Positions 19,875-27,681 of a DNA stretch of 54,956 nucleotides are shown here, one piece after another (within the stretch, counting starts at the first letter, position 1; each line of letters opens with the position of its first letter). This DNA is from an uncultured Alphaproteobacteria bacterium. Lineage in GTDB: Bacteria; Pseudomonadota; Alphaproteobacteria; Rhizobiales; Ancalomicrobiaceae. The notes below the pieces were generated by a model. That model was not told the DNA's origin and ran no database searches. It worked only from the letters and a program-made list of their open reading frames with translations. The translations under genes and the position numbers were made by a program. Location of the stretch: contig CALFRR010000060.1 in NCBI GenBank assembly GCA_937919435.1, forward strand, positions 1 through 54,956, given 5' to 3'.

Positions 19875-21604
19875 CGCAGAGCTAGACAGGCGAAATCCTT
19901 GCGGCGGAGTTCCTTGCACGCGGCCTCCGCGGCCTTCTGATCCTTCAGTCCGGCGAAGCGCGCGCGCCACAGACGCCCGCCGCCGTCGCCGGTCGTCTCG
20001 GTGATCGGCTCCAGCCGGCCGAGCGGACCGGACAGCCGTTCCTTGGCCTTGGCCAGGGCGGCCTTGGCGGCGCTCTCGCGGTCGTAGGCGCCGATCTGGA
20101 CGAGCCAGCCGCGCACGTCGCTCTTCGGAGCCGGCTCCTCGACCTTGCGCTTGGCGCCGAGGCTGCCGGTCGTTTCGGTCGCGTCGGTCACCGGGCGGGA
20201 GACCGGCGGCGTGATCGAGGCGGTGCGGACCCGGATCGGCTCGGAGGAGACCACCCTGGCCTGTTCCACCGGCACCGTCGCGCGGGCGGGTTCGGGCTGT
20301 GCCGCGGCACGCGCCACCGGCCGCGGAACCTCGCCCGCCGGTCCGCGGCCGGTCGCCGCCACCGGCAGCAGGATCGCTCGGGCCATCGCCACCGCGGCGC
20401 CGTGATCGGCCGAGGTGCGGGTCTCGGTCTCCATCCGGGGCAGGACGATCTGCTCCGACGAGGCGATCCGGGGCGCATTGGCGTTGCGCGGCGCGGCGGC
20501 GGTCGACCGGACGAGATCGACCGGCCCTTCGGCGGTGGCCCGTTCGGGCACGATCGCGGCGACCGCGACGATCTCGCGCGGCGCGGAGACCGGCGGCGGG
20601 ACGTCCCCGGCATAGGCGAGGACACCGGCAGGCGCGTCGTCGTCGCCGAGGTCGGCATCCGCGACCCGGTTCTCGCTGAACACGGACGAGCTCTTGCCGC
20701 CGGTCGAGGCCTCGCCGATGTGGCTGGTCAACAGCTTGATCATGTGGTCGTCGCGGGCCCGCGCCGAGGACCCGCCGAGCACGGCGGCGACCAGATGGCG
20801 GTTGTCGCGCCGGAGCGAGGAGACCAGGTTGAAGCCGGAGGCGTCGGTGTAGCCGGTCTTGATCCCGTCCACGCCTTCCAGCCGATAGAGCAGCCGGTTG
20901 TGGTTGGGGATGGCGCCGCCGCCCCAGGCGAAGCTGCGGGTCGAAAAATAGCGGTAATAGGCGGGGAAGCGTTCCTGCAGCGCCCGGCCGAGGGTGACCA
21001 TGTCGCGTGCGGTGGTGATCTGGCGCGAATTCGGCAGACCCGAGGCATTGTAGAAGACGGTGCCGCGCATGCCGATCCGTTTGGCGGTGGAGGTCATCCG
21101 GCGCGCGAAGGCATCCTCCGAACCGCCGATGTTCTCGGCGATCGCCACCGCGACGTCGTTGGCCGACTTGGTCACCAGCGCGCGGATCGCGTCTTCGACC
21201 GCGATCGTCTGTCCCGGACGGAAGCCGAGCTTGGAGGGCGCCTGTTCGGCGGCGTGGCGCGACACGGTGAGACGGCTGTCCATCGACATCCGCCCCTTCC
21301 TGAGTTCCTCGAAGAGGATGAACAGGGTCATCATCTTGGTCAGCGAGGCGGGATGGCGCGGCGCATCGGCGTTCTTGGAGAACAGAACCCGGCCGGTCTT
21401 GTCGTCGACCACGTGGGCCGCATAGCGCGCCGAAGAGCCGATGTCGTCGTCGCCGCCGCGTTGGACCTTGGCGGCGGTCGACCGATGGTGGTGCCGCCGT
21501 GCCGCGTCGGCCTGAGTGGCCGATCCGACACCGACGATCACGCTCAACAGAACCGCGGCGACGAGACGAACCCGTTCCGCTACGCGCTTGTACTGCACTG
21601 CCAC
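19868..21604 (-). CDS. D-alanyl-D-alanine carboxypeptidase (PBP5/6 type) with SPOR domain
   Basis: 578-residue periplasmic enzyme trimming the terminal D-Ala of peptidoglycan stem peptides. A signal peptide (AAVLLSVIVGVGSATQADA) is followed by the S11 peptidase domain with S87-L-T-K90, S147-A-N149 and K249-T-G251. A long Ala/Arg/Pro-rich linker (about residues 330-500) leads to a C-terminal SPOR domain (GWLVQIGAYDRESAAKAAL to KDFACLALRQ) that binds denuded glycan at division sites. The usual C-terminal amphipathic anchor of PBP5 is replaced by SPOR. The start is GTG 21604 with GAGGA just upstream; GTG 21598 is an alternative. Confidence 0.92.
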   Translation of the reverse strand: MAVQYKRVAERVRLVAAVLLSVIVGVGSATQADAARRHHHRSTAAKVQRGGDDDIGSSARYAAHVVDDKTGRVLFSKNADAPRHPASLTKMMTLFILFEELRKGRMSMDSRLTVSRHAAEQAPSKLGFRPGQTIAVEDAIRALVTKSANDVAVAIAENIGGSEDAFARRMTSTAKRIGMRGTVFYNASGLPNSRQITTARDMVTLGRALQERFPAYYRYFSTRSFAWGGGAIPNHNRLLYRLEGVDGIKTGYTDASGFNLVSSLRRDNRHLVAAVLGGSSARARDDHMIKLLTSHIGEASTGGKSSSVFSENRVADADLGDDDAPAGVLAYAGDVPPPVSAPREIVAVAAIVPERATAEGPVDLVRSTAAAPRNANAPRIASSEQIVLPRMETETRTSADHGAAVAMARAILLPVAATGRGPAGEVPRPVARAAAQPEPARATVPVEQARVVSSEPIRVRTASITPPVSRPVTDATETTGSLGAKRKVEEPAPKSDVRGWLVQIGAYDRESAAKAALAKAKERLSGPLGRLEPITETTGDGGGRLWRARFAGLKDQKAAEAACKELRRKDFACLALRQ

Positions 21605-21816
21605 ATCCTCGAAGCCGCCGCCCGTCCTGGACGACGGACGCCTCGAACCATCGTGCCGGCACCACGCCTCACCCCGATCCTCGGAGGTCCGCCTTCACAC
21701 GGCTCGAGCTCCGAAGGGGGCGGAAGCAAGGGCGTCTGTGACGTGCCGGGCACAGCCCGCAGAATGCCGTCGGCTCGGTTGATGAAGCGTAAAGGAGAAC
21801 GAAACCTTTCTATTGT

Positions 21817-21825
21817 GCACTGCAA
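21817..21825. promoter_or_regulatory. Putative PhaR-type operator, distal copy
   Basis: TGCA-C-TGCA, upstream of the -35 hexamer of the phasin promoter. It is the same 9-base core as the element over the -10 region, 47 bases away centre to centre. TGC-rich sequences of this kind are bound by the PHA-granule repressor PhaR in alphaproteobacteria; assignment here is by similarity and position. Confidence 0.5.
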
Positions 21826-21835
21826 AAATAGCGCT

Positions 21836-21864
21836 TGACGGCGGCGTTTCGGCTGTTCATATTG
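21836..21864 (+). promoter_or_regulatory. Sigma-70 promoter of the phasin gene
   Basis: TTGACG at 21836-21841 and CATATT at 21859-21864, spaced by 17 bases. Transcription would begin near 21871, giving an 80-base leader. The -10 region overlaps the proximal TTGCA-C-TGCAA palindrome, so a bound repressor would block polymerase. Confidence 0.6.
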
Positions 21865-21873
21865 CACTGCAAC
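21863..21873. promoter_or_regulatory. Putative PhaR-type operator, proximal copy
   Basis: TTGCACTGCAA is a perfect 5+1+5 palindrome covering the -10 hexamer and the expected transcription start of the phasin gene. See the distal copy for the shared core. The layout is that of a repressor-controlled promoter that opens when the repressor moves to nascent polyester granules. Confidence 0.55.
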
Positions 21874-21950
21874 AAGGGTCGGCCGATGGTCGGTTCGATC
21901 CGTTGATCCGACCCCGCGCGACGCGGGTTCCCATCGAGAGGACCGCCGTC

Positions 21951-22280
21951 ATGACCACCGTCGAAGACTTCCAGAAGTTCGCCAAGGACAACGCCGACAC
22001 CACCACCAAGGCGCTCGGCACCTTCTCCAAGGGGCTCCAGGCGATCGCCGTCGAGTACGCCGAGTATACGAAGGCGTCGTTCGAGGAAGGTTCCGCGGCG
22101 CTCGAGCGGATCGCCGGCGCCAAGACGCTGGACAAGGTCGTCGAGATCCAGGCCGACTACGCCAAGAAGTCCTACGATGCCTTCGTGGCGCGCTCGACTC
22201 GGGTCGGCGAGCTGTGGGCCGACCTCGCCAAGGAGGCGGTGAAGCCCTTCGAGGCGCTGGTCCCCAAGCCGGCGAAGTGA
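21951..22280 (+). CDS. Phasin family protein
   Basis: 109-residue amphipathic helical protein expected to coat polyhydroxyalkanoate granules. TVEDFQKFAKDNADTTTKALGTFSKGLQAIAVEYAEYTKASFEEG, then LEKIAGAKTLDKVVEIQADYAKKSYDAFVAR-like sequence, is the phasin_2 pattern; the end is VKPFEALVPKPAK. GAGAGGA lies 11 bases before the ATG at 21951. It has its own promoter with two operator-like elements and its own terminator, so it is monocistronic. No PHA synthase is in the window. Confidence 0.9.
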   Translation: MTTVEDFQKFAKDNADTTTKALGTFSKGLQAIAVEYAEYTKASFEEGSAALERIAGAKTLDKVVEIQADYAKKSYDAFVARSTRVGELWADLAKEAVKPFEALVPKPAK

Positions 22281-22322
22281 TCGATCGACCTCGGCCCGTC
22301 GGGCCGGAACGGACGAGATGCG

Positions 22323-22351
22323 AGGCCCGGTCGGTGACGACCGGGCCTTCG
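22323..22351 (+). terminator. Terminator after the phasin gene
   Basis: An 11-bp perfect stem (22323-22333 with 22338-22348) with a GTGA loop, followed by TCGTCGTT, 42 bases after the stop codon. Confidence 0.8.
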
Positions 22352-22411
22352 TCGTTCGCGGACCACGGGAACCGGTTCTCCGGCTGCCCATGCAATGAGC
22401 CGTTCACGACG

Positions 22412-22439
22412 TTGCGATGGGCGCGTTCTGCCCTACAAT
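22412..22439 (+). promoter_or_regulatory. Putative promoter of clpS-clpA
   Basis: TTGCGA at 22412-22417 and TACAAT at 22434-22439, spaced by 16 bases, just after the phasin terminator. The -10 is a near-consensus sigma-70 element. Confidence 0.55.
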
Positions 22440-22608
22440 ATCGTGAGAAGCATCCCCACATCGTCCGGAGCGGGCTCCCAGCCCGTGTCCGGGAGGGGCG
22501 GCCTTCCCAAGGACTCTCGCCGGGCTTCCGCCCTCGTTCAACGCCAGGCGCATCGGCTGCCCGTCACCGGTGCTTTCGAAGAAGATCATGCGCGTCGGAG
22601 AGCCGACA

Positions 22609-22938
22609 ATGAGCCGCGAACCCCAGCGGTCCGGACCTGACGATCCCGATCAGGGCGTCGTCACCCACACCCGTCCGAAGCTGAAGCGCCCGAGCCTCTA
22701 CCGGGTGCTCCTGCTCAACGACGATTACACGCCGATGGAGTTCGTCGTGCACGTCATCGAACGCTTCTTCAACAAGGGGCGCGAGGAGGCGACGCGCATC
22801 ATGCTGCACGTCCACCATCACGGTGTCGGCGAATGCGGCATCTTCACCTACGAGGTGGCCGAGACCAAGGTCACCCAGGTGATGGATTTCGCTCGGAAGA
22901 ACCAGCACCCGTTGCAGTGCGTCATGGAAAAGCAGTGA
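22609..22938 (+). CDS. clpS: ATP-dependent Clp protease adaptor ClpS
   Basis: 109-residue cytosolic adaptor that binds N-end-rule substrates and delivers them to ClpA. After a flexible N-terminal arm of about 30 residues comes the core YRVLLLNDDYTPMEFVVHVIERFF, with the NDDYTPMEFV pocket for bulky N-terminal residues, then the histidines of MLHVHHHGVGECGIFTYEVAETKV. It is the usual partner of clpA, whose GTG start lies only ten bases after the clpS stop. ATG 22609 has GGAG nine bases before; the in-frame ATG at 22570 would lengthen the arm. Confidence 0.95.
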   Translation: MSREPQRSGPDDPDQGVVTHTRPKLKRPSLYRVLLLNDDYTPMEFVVHVIERFFNKGREEATRIMLHVHHHGVGECGIFTYEVAETKVTQVMDFARKNQHPLQCVMEKQ

Positions 22939-22948
22939 GGTCTTCGAC

Positions 22949-25378
22949 GTGCCGTCCTTTTCCCGCAGTCTCGAGAAGGCGCTCCATCACGCACTCCACC
23001 TCGCCAACGAGCGCCATCAGGAATACGCCACCCTGGAGCATCTGCTGCTCGCCCTGCTCGAAGATCAGGACGCGACGGCGGTGATGCGCGCCTGCAACGT
23101 CGACGTCGACGTGCTCCGGCGCAATCTGGTGGAATACGTCGACACCGAGCTCGAGAACCTCGTCACCGACGACGGTGACGACGCCAAGCCGACCGCCGGA
23201 TTCCAGCGCGTGATCCAGCGGGCGGTGATCCATGTGCAGTCGTCCGGTCGCGAGGAAGTGACCGGCGCCAACGTCCTCGTCGCGATCTTCGCCGAACGCG
23301 AGTCCCATGCGGCCTATTTCCTGCAAGAGCAGGACATGACCCGTTACGACGCGGTCAACTACATCAGCCACGGCATCGCCAAGCGGGCCGGCATGTCGGA
23401 GGCTCGGCCCCCTCGCGGAGCGGAGGACGACATGTCGACCACGGAAACCACCGCCGAAGCCAAGAAGAAGACCGACGCTCTCGAAGCCTACTGCGTCAAC
23501 CTCAACGACAAGGCGCTGAAGGGCAAGATCGATCCTCTGATCGGACGCGATGCCGAGATCGCACGCACCATTCAGGTGCTCTGCCGCCGTTCGAAGAACA
23601 ATCCGCTCTACGTCGGTGATCCCGGCGTCGGCAAGACGGCGATCGCCGAAGGTCTCGCCCGCCGCATCGTCGAGGGCGACGTGCCGGAAGTCCTGATCGG
23701 TTCGACCGTCTTCGCCCTCGACATGGGCGCCCTGCTCGCCGGAACCCGCTACCGCGGCGACTTCGAGGAGCGGCTGAAGCAGGTGGTCAAGGAGATCGAG
23801 GACTACCCCAAGGCGATCATGTTCATCGACGAGATCCACACCGTGATCGGCGCCGGGGCGACCTCTGGCGGGGCGATGGATGCCTCGAATCTGCTCAAGC
23901 CTGCCCTCGCATCGGGCAATGTCCGCTGCATCGGCTCGACCACCTACAAGGAGTATCGGCAGTTCTTCGAGAAGGACCGGGCGCTGGTCCGGCGCTTCCA
24001 GAAGATCGACGTCAACGAGCCGTCGATCCCCGACGCGATCGAGATCCTGAAGGGGCTGAAGCCCTATTTCGAGGAGCACCACAAGGTCCGCTACACCAAC
24101 GACGCGGTCAAGGCGGCGGTGGAGCTGGCGGCCCGCTACATCTCCGACCGCAAGCTGCCGGACAAGGCGATCGACGTGATCGACGAATCCGGTGCGGCGC
24201 AGATGCTGGTGACCGAATCGAAGCGGCGCAAGATCATCGGCGTGCGCGAGATCGAGGAGACCATCGCGACGATGGCCCGGATCCCGCCGAAGTCGGTGTC
24301 GAAGAACGACGCCGAGGTGCTGGAGCATCTCCAGGCCAACCTGACGCGGGTCGTCTACGGCCAGGACAAGGCGATCGAGATGCTCGCCGCGGCGATCAAG
24401 CTGGCCCGCGCCGGCCTGCGCGAGCCGGAGAAGCCGATCGGCTCCTACCTGTTCGCCGGCCCGACCGGCGTCGGCAAGACCGAGGTCGCCCGCCAGCTCG
24501 CCAAGCTGCTCGGGGTGGAGATCCTGCGCTTCGACATGTCGGAGTACATGGAGCGCCACACCGTCAGTCGGCTGATCGGTGCGCCTCCCGGCTATGTCGG
24601 CTTCGATCAGGGCGGTCTCCTGACCGACGGCGTCGACCAGCATCCGCACTGCGTGCTGCTGCTCGACGAGATCGAGAAGGCCCATCCTGATCTCTACAAC
24701 ATCCTGTTGCAGGTGATGGACCACGGCCGGCTCACCGACCACAACGGCAAGCAGGTCGACTTCCGCAACGTCATCCTGATCATGACCACCAACGCCGGGG
24801 CCGCCGACCTCGCCAAGGCGCCGATCGGCTTCAACCGGTCGAAGCGCGAGGGCGACGACACCGAGGCGATCAACCGGCTGTTCACGCCGGAGTTCCGCAA
24901 CCGTCTCGACGCCGTGGTGACCTTCCAGAACCTGCCGCTGGAGGTGATCCGTCAGGTCGTCACCAAGTTCGTGATGCAGCTCGAGGCGCAGCTCGCCGAC
25001 CGCAACGTCACCTTCGAACTCGACGACGCGGCGGTCGATTGGCTGGCGACCAACGGCTACGATCGCCAGATGGGCGCCCGTCCGCTCGGCCGGGTGATCC
25101 AGGAGCACATCAAGAAGCCGCTCGCCGACGAGGTTCTGTTCGGCAAGCTGAAGCGTGGCGGCGTGGTCAAGGTGACCGTCGGCAAGGACGAGGAGGGTCG
25201 CGACAAGCTGCAGCTCGAGGCGATCGCCTCCGTGGCCGTGGTGGCGACGCCGAAGCCGGAACCCGAGGTCGAGGCCGAGAAGCCGGCCAAGGCCAAGGCC
25301 AAGCGGGCGCCGAAGAGCGGCCTGCCGGTGCCCGCCAAGCCGCGCGCGGTGGTCAAGAAGGAGCCGAGCGAGGGCTGA
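22949..25378 (+). CDS. clpA: ATP-dependent Clp protease ATP-binding subunit ClpA
   Basis: 809-residue class I AAA+ unfoldase. The N-terminal double Clp_N repeat (FSRSLEKALHHALHLANERHQEYATLEHLLLALL) binds ClpS. The first AAA module has Walker A GDPGVGKTAIAEGLA and Walker B IMFIDEIHT; the second has GPTGVGKTEVARQL and VLLLDEIEKAHPDLYN. The IGF-type loop that docks ClpP should be in the D2 region. The last 60 residues form an Ala/Lys/Pro-rich tail absent from E. coli ClpA. The start is GTG, ten bases after clpS. Confidence 0.95.
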   Translation: MPSFSRSLEKALHHALHLANERHQEYATLEHLLLALLEDQDATAVMRACNVDVDVLRRNLVEYVDTELENLVTDDGDDAKPTAGFQRVIQRAVIHVQSSGREEVTGANVLVAIFAERESHAAYFLQEQDMTRYDAVNYISHGIAKRAGMSEARPPRGAEDDMSTTETTAEAKKKTDALEAYCVNLNDKALKGKIDPLIGRDAEIARTIQVLCRRSKNNPLYVGDPGVGKTAIAEGLARRIVEGDVPEVLIGSTVFALDMGALLAGTRYRGDFEERLKQVVKEIEDYPKAIMFIDEIHTVIGAGATSGGAMDASNLLKPALASGNVRCIGSTTYKEYRQFFEKDRALVRRFQKIDVNEPSIPDAIEILKGLKPYFEEHHKVRYTNDAVKAAVELAARYISDRKLPDKAIDVIDESGAAQMLVTESKRRKIIGVREIEETIATMARIPPKSVSKNDAEVLEHLQANLTRVVYGQDKAIEMLAAAIKLARAGLREPEKPIGSYLFAGPTGVGKTEVARQLAKLLGVEILRFDMSEYMERHTVSRLIGAPPGYVGFDQGGLLTDGVDQHPHCVLLLDEIEKAHPDLYNILLQVMDHGRLTDHNGKQVDFRNVILIMTTNAGAADLAKAPIGFNRSKREGDDTEAINRLFTPEFRNRLDAVVTFQNLPLEVIRQVVTKFVMQLEAQLADRNVTFELDDAAVDWLATNGYDRQMGARPLGRVIQEHIKKPLADEVLFGKLKRGGVVKVTVGKDEEGRDKLQLEAIASVAVVATPKPEPEVEAEKPAKAKAKRAPKSGLPVPAKPRAVVKKEPSEG

Positions 25379-25404
25379 GCCTCGTCGCCCGGAGCGAAGT
25401 CCGA

Positions 25405-25438
25405 CGGCCCGGCGGGCGAGACCCCGCCGGGCCGCTTC
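25405..25438 (+). terminator. Hairpin terminator after clpA
   Basis: A perfect 12-bp stem (25405-25416 with 25423-25434) with a CGAGAC loop, 26 bases after the stop. Only CTTCG follows, so the T run is weak. Confidence 0.55.
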
Positions 25439-25550
25439 GCGTTCGGGGGAGGGGAGGGAAGCGGGGCTCAGGGGCCTGCGCCCTCGTCGAGGGATTTGGG
25501 GCCCCCACGTCGCCGACGGATCTCCGGGCCCGGCCGTACGGCCAACCCCC

Positions 25551-25657
25551 GTCGTCCCCGGCCGGAGCGCAGCGGAGGGGAAGGGGATCCATCGACGTCT
25601 CGACGGGGTGTGAGATCCGTAGGTCCCTGCTCCTCCGCTGCGCTCGCCGGGGACGAC
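25551..25657. repeat. Large inverted repeat, REP-like element
   Basis: Left arm 25551-25578 and right arm 25632-25657 are complementary over about 26 bases except for a two-base insertion in the left arm. The arms include GTCGTCCCCGGC and GCGCAGCGGAGG. The 53-base loop can also pair in part (GGATC near 25586, GATCC near 25614). Arms of this kind are repeated many times in related genomes; copy number here cannot be tested from one window. Confidence 0.6.
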
Positions 25658-25952
25658 GGCGGACTTCGGGGAGGGCGACAGCGAGCGGACCGAAGCCTCG
25701 CCGACCGATCCCACGGGCTCCGACCGAGCCGCTTCCCGTCTCCTCTGGCGAGAGGAGATGGAGGAGCCCGATCCCCGCCGGTCGGCGAGGGCATCGCGAG
25801 AACCTGCCCCACTCGTCCGGCCCGAGCATCGGCGTCGCCCCGCGCCGCGCCCCCTGCGGCGCTCCGCCTCACGCGAGGGGGCTTGTGGCTGTTCTTGATA
25901 TGTTCTAGATCTCTCCGTGCCCGCCGTCGCTCTCACAACGAAGTTCGTCGCC

Positions 25953-26339
25953 ATGATCGATCACTTGGGATTCCCCGTCGCCGACCTCGCGCGCTCCCGG
26001 GCCTTCTACGAGAAGGCGCTGGCGCCGCTCGGCTATTCGGTCGTGATGGAGGTCTCCGCCGAAGAGACCGGCCGTCACGCCCATGTCGGCTTCGGTGCCG
26101 ACGGCAAACCCGATTTCTGGATCGCCTCGGGCGGCGCGCTCGGCGGCCGGCTCCACGTCGCCTTCGCGGCGAAGGATCGCGCCACCGTCGACGCCTTCCA
26201 TGCCGCGGCGCTCGCCGCCGGCGGCATCGACAACGGCGCGCCCGGCCTCAGGCCCCACTATCACCCGAACTACTGGGGCGCCTTCGTCCTCGACCCCGAC
26301 GGCCACAACATCGAAGCGGTCTGCCACCGCCCGGTGTGA
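25953..26339 (+). CDS. VOC family protein (glyoxalase/bleomycin-resistance fold)
   Basis: 128-residue vicinal-oxygen-chelate fold protein. It begins MIDHLGFPVADLARSRAFYEKALAPLGY, the family N-terminal beta-alpha unit with a metal-binding histidine in DHLGF, and ends YWGAFVLDPDGHNIEAVCH with the second-half metal ligands. It could be a lyase, dioxygenase or resistance protein; no substrate motif is clear. ATG 25953 gives the standard family N-terminus; an in-frame ATG 12 codons earlier does not. It stands alone, with no strong ribosome site visible. Confidence 0.87.
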   Translation: MIDHLGFPVADLARSRAFYEKALAPLGYSVVMEVSAEETGRHAHVGFGADGKPDFWIASGGALGGRLHVAFAAKDRATVDAFHAAALAAGGIDNGAPGLRPHYHPNYWGAFVLDPDGHNIEAVCHRPV

Positions 26340-26656
26340 CGGCGCCGTCCCGGTCCGCCGGGCGGGGGGCCTCCGGTCGGGGTGCGTGCGCCCGGGCGCT
26401 GGCGGGCGTCTGTCACCGGCGCGGCCGGGTCCCTCGTCGCCGGGCGGGCGAAAACGCTGCGCCGCCGGCCCCCGCCGTGCGGTTCGGTGCCGGCTGGTCG
26501 CGGCGTCGCGCGGTGTGGGTACGTCGTCACCGCCGTGGAAACGGTCGGCGCCGGCCCGACCGGGTCGTCGCACCGGAGAGTACGGCCGAGGCGTTCGGCG
26601 CGCCGTGTCGGCGTTCCGGCCACGGCCCGTGGAACGGGGGCCGGTCTTCGCCCGGG
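26340..26656. other. GC-rich intergenic region, no feature seen
   Basis: 317 bases between the convergent VOC and GlsB/YeaQ-like genes. Very GC-rich with many open but biased frames. I see no gene, clear terminator or repeat. Confidence 0.5.
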
Positions 26657-26908
26657 TCAGCGGCCGAGCCGCGGCACCAGCGACAGCAGCACCAGCAGGA
26701 TCACCGCGCCGATCGTCGCGTGGAAGATCTCGCGGAAGAAGCCGCCGCCGACCCAGAACCCGAGGCGCGGCAGCACGAATCCGGCGATCGCCGCACCGGC
26801 GATGCCGACCACCACGTTGGTGAGGAAGCCGAAGCCGCCGCCGCGCACCAAGAGACCGGCGAGCCAGCCGGCGATCGCGCCGACCAGGATCCAGGTGAGA
26901 AGGCCCAT
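26657..26908 (-). CDS. GlsB/YeaQ/YmgE family stress-response membrane protein
   Basis: 83-residue inner-membrane protein. Three hydrophobic segments are visible, with the family pattern WILVGAIAGWLAGLLVRGGGFGFLTNVVVGIAGAAIAGFVLP. Members are linked to stress response and are often small single-copy transglycosylase-associated proteins by older naming; the molecular function is unknown. GAGGGG lies 12 bases before the ATG. Monocistronic by context. Confidence 0.87.
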   Translation of the reverse strand: MGLLTWILVGAIAGWLAGLLVRGGGFGFLTNVVVGIAGAAIAGFVLPRLGFWVGGGFFREIFHATIGAVILLVLLSLVPRLGR

Positions 26909-27203
26909 CGCGTCTTTCCCCTCTTTCGGCGTCGCCGGACGGCGACGGTGATCCTCGGTCCGCGTGCGGGCATCGTCGTCCGCGCGATCTCCACGGCCGG
27001 CGCCACCGACCGCTCCGGTCGGAGGGAGCCCGCCGATGGCGGAAGGTCCGGTCGGACGGGTCCGGTCTCCGCCGGTGGTCGCCCCTGCTTCCGCAGGGTC
27101 TCGCCCGGGTCCGGGGGCCGCCGAGAGCCGGTGGCCGCGGCCCCCGTGATCGGTGTGCGGTGCGCGCGACGTTCGGACGGGTCCGGCGGTCGCGGACCCG
27201 ACA

Positions 27204-27626
27204 TCAGAGCGCCGCGCGCAGCTTCTCCGCGTGGGCGGCGAGGATCTTCGGATCGGCGAAGGGCCGCGGCAGCGGGCGGATGCGGTCGGCCATCTGGCGC
27301 GGCAGGACGTGGAAGTGCAGGTGGAACACCTCCTGCCCGCCGGCCTTCTCGTTGAACTGCTGGATGGTGATGCCGTCGGCGAGGAAGGCCTGTTGCGCCG
27401 CGACCGCGATCTTCTGCACCGTCGCGATCACGTGGCCGAGGTCGGCCGGCGCGATGTCGAGGATGGTGCGGGCCGGCGCCTTCGGAATCACCAGCACATG
27501 GCCGTCGACCGCCGGCATCACGTCCATGAAGGCGAGCGTGTGCTCGTCCTCGTGGACGACGTGGGCGGGGATCTCGCCGCGCAGGATCTTGGCGAAGACG
27601 TTCTGGTCGTCGTAGGCGGGGGTCAT
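27204..27626 (-). CDS. HIT family protein (histidine-triad nucleotide hydrolase)
   Basis: 140-residue cytosolic nucleotide-binding protein of the HINT/HIT branch. It begins DDQNVFAKILRGEIPAHVVHEDEHTLAFMDVMP and has the triad in EVFHLHFHVLPR near residue 110. The reaction is hydrolysis of adenosine phosphoramidates or similar mononucleotide conjugates. ATG 27626 has AAAGAGG upstream and gives the family length. It lies 55 bases downstream of the FemAB-like gene on the same strand, so the two may be co-transcribed. Confidence 0.92.
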   Translation of the reverse strand: MTPAYDDQNVFAKILRGEIPAHVVHEDEHTLAFMDVMPAVDGHVLVIPKAPARTILDIAPADLGHVIATVQKIAVAAQQAFLADGITIQQFNEKAGGQEVFHLHFHVLPRQMADRIRPLPRPFADPKILAAHAEKLRAAL

Positions 27627-27681
27627 CGTCGGACCTCTTTCTGTTCGTCCCCGAAGACTGTCCCGCCGCACGGGCGACCGG

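Larger units (their letters stand above)
21605..21950. other. Intergenic region between the carboxypeptidase and the phasin gene
   Basis: 346 bases between divergent genes. The right half is AT-rich and holds the phasin promoter and two repeated TGCA-C-TGCA elements described separately. The left half, 21605-21790, has no supported gene. A third TGCACTGC match at 21594-21601 sits inside the carboxypeptidase start region and may be chance. Confidence 0.6.
22281..22608. other. Intergenic region between the phasin and clpS
   Basis: 328 bases with no supported gene. It contains the phasin terminator (22323-22349) and a good promoter for clpS (22412-22439). Transcripts from that promoter would carry a leader of about 160 bases before the clpS ATG. 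Confidence 0.6.
25379..25952. other. Intergenic region between clpA and the VOC gene, with inverted repeats
   Basis: 574 bases without a supported gene, unusual length for this compact region. It holds the clpA terminator and a set of inverted repeats (25551-25657 and a small hairpin at 25740-25757, CTCCTCT/AGAGGAG), a pattern like the short dispersed repeats of Hyphomicrobiales chromosomes. Reading frames across it have unnatural composition. Confidence 0.6.

Noticed and set aside
22922..25954. Minus-strand open frame of about 1010 codons across clpS-clpA
   Set aside because: It mirrors clpA; composition is a His/Asp/Arg-rich antisense shadow, typical of GC-rich DNA.
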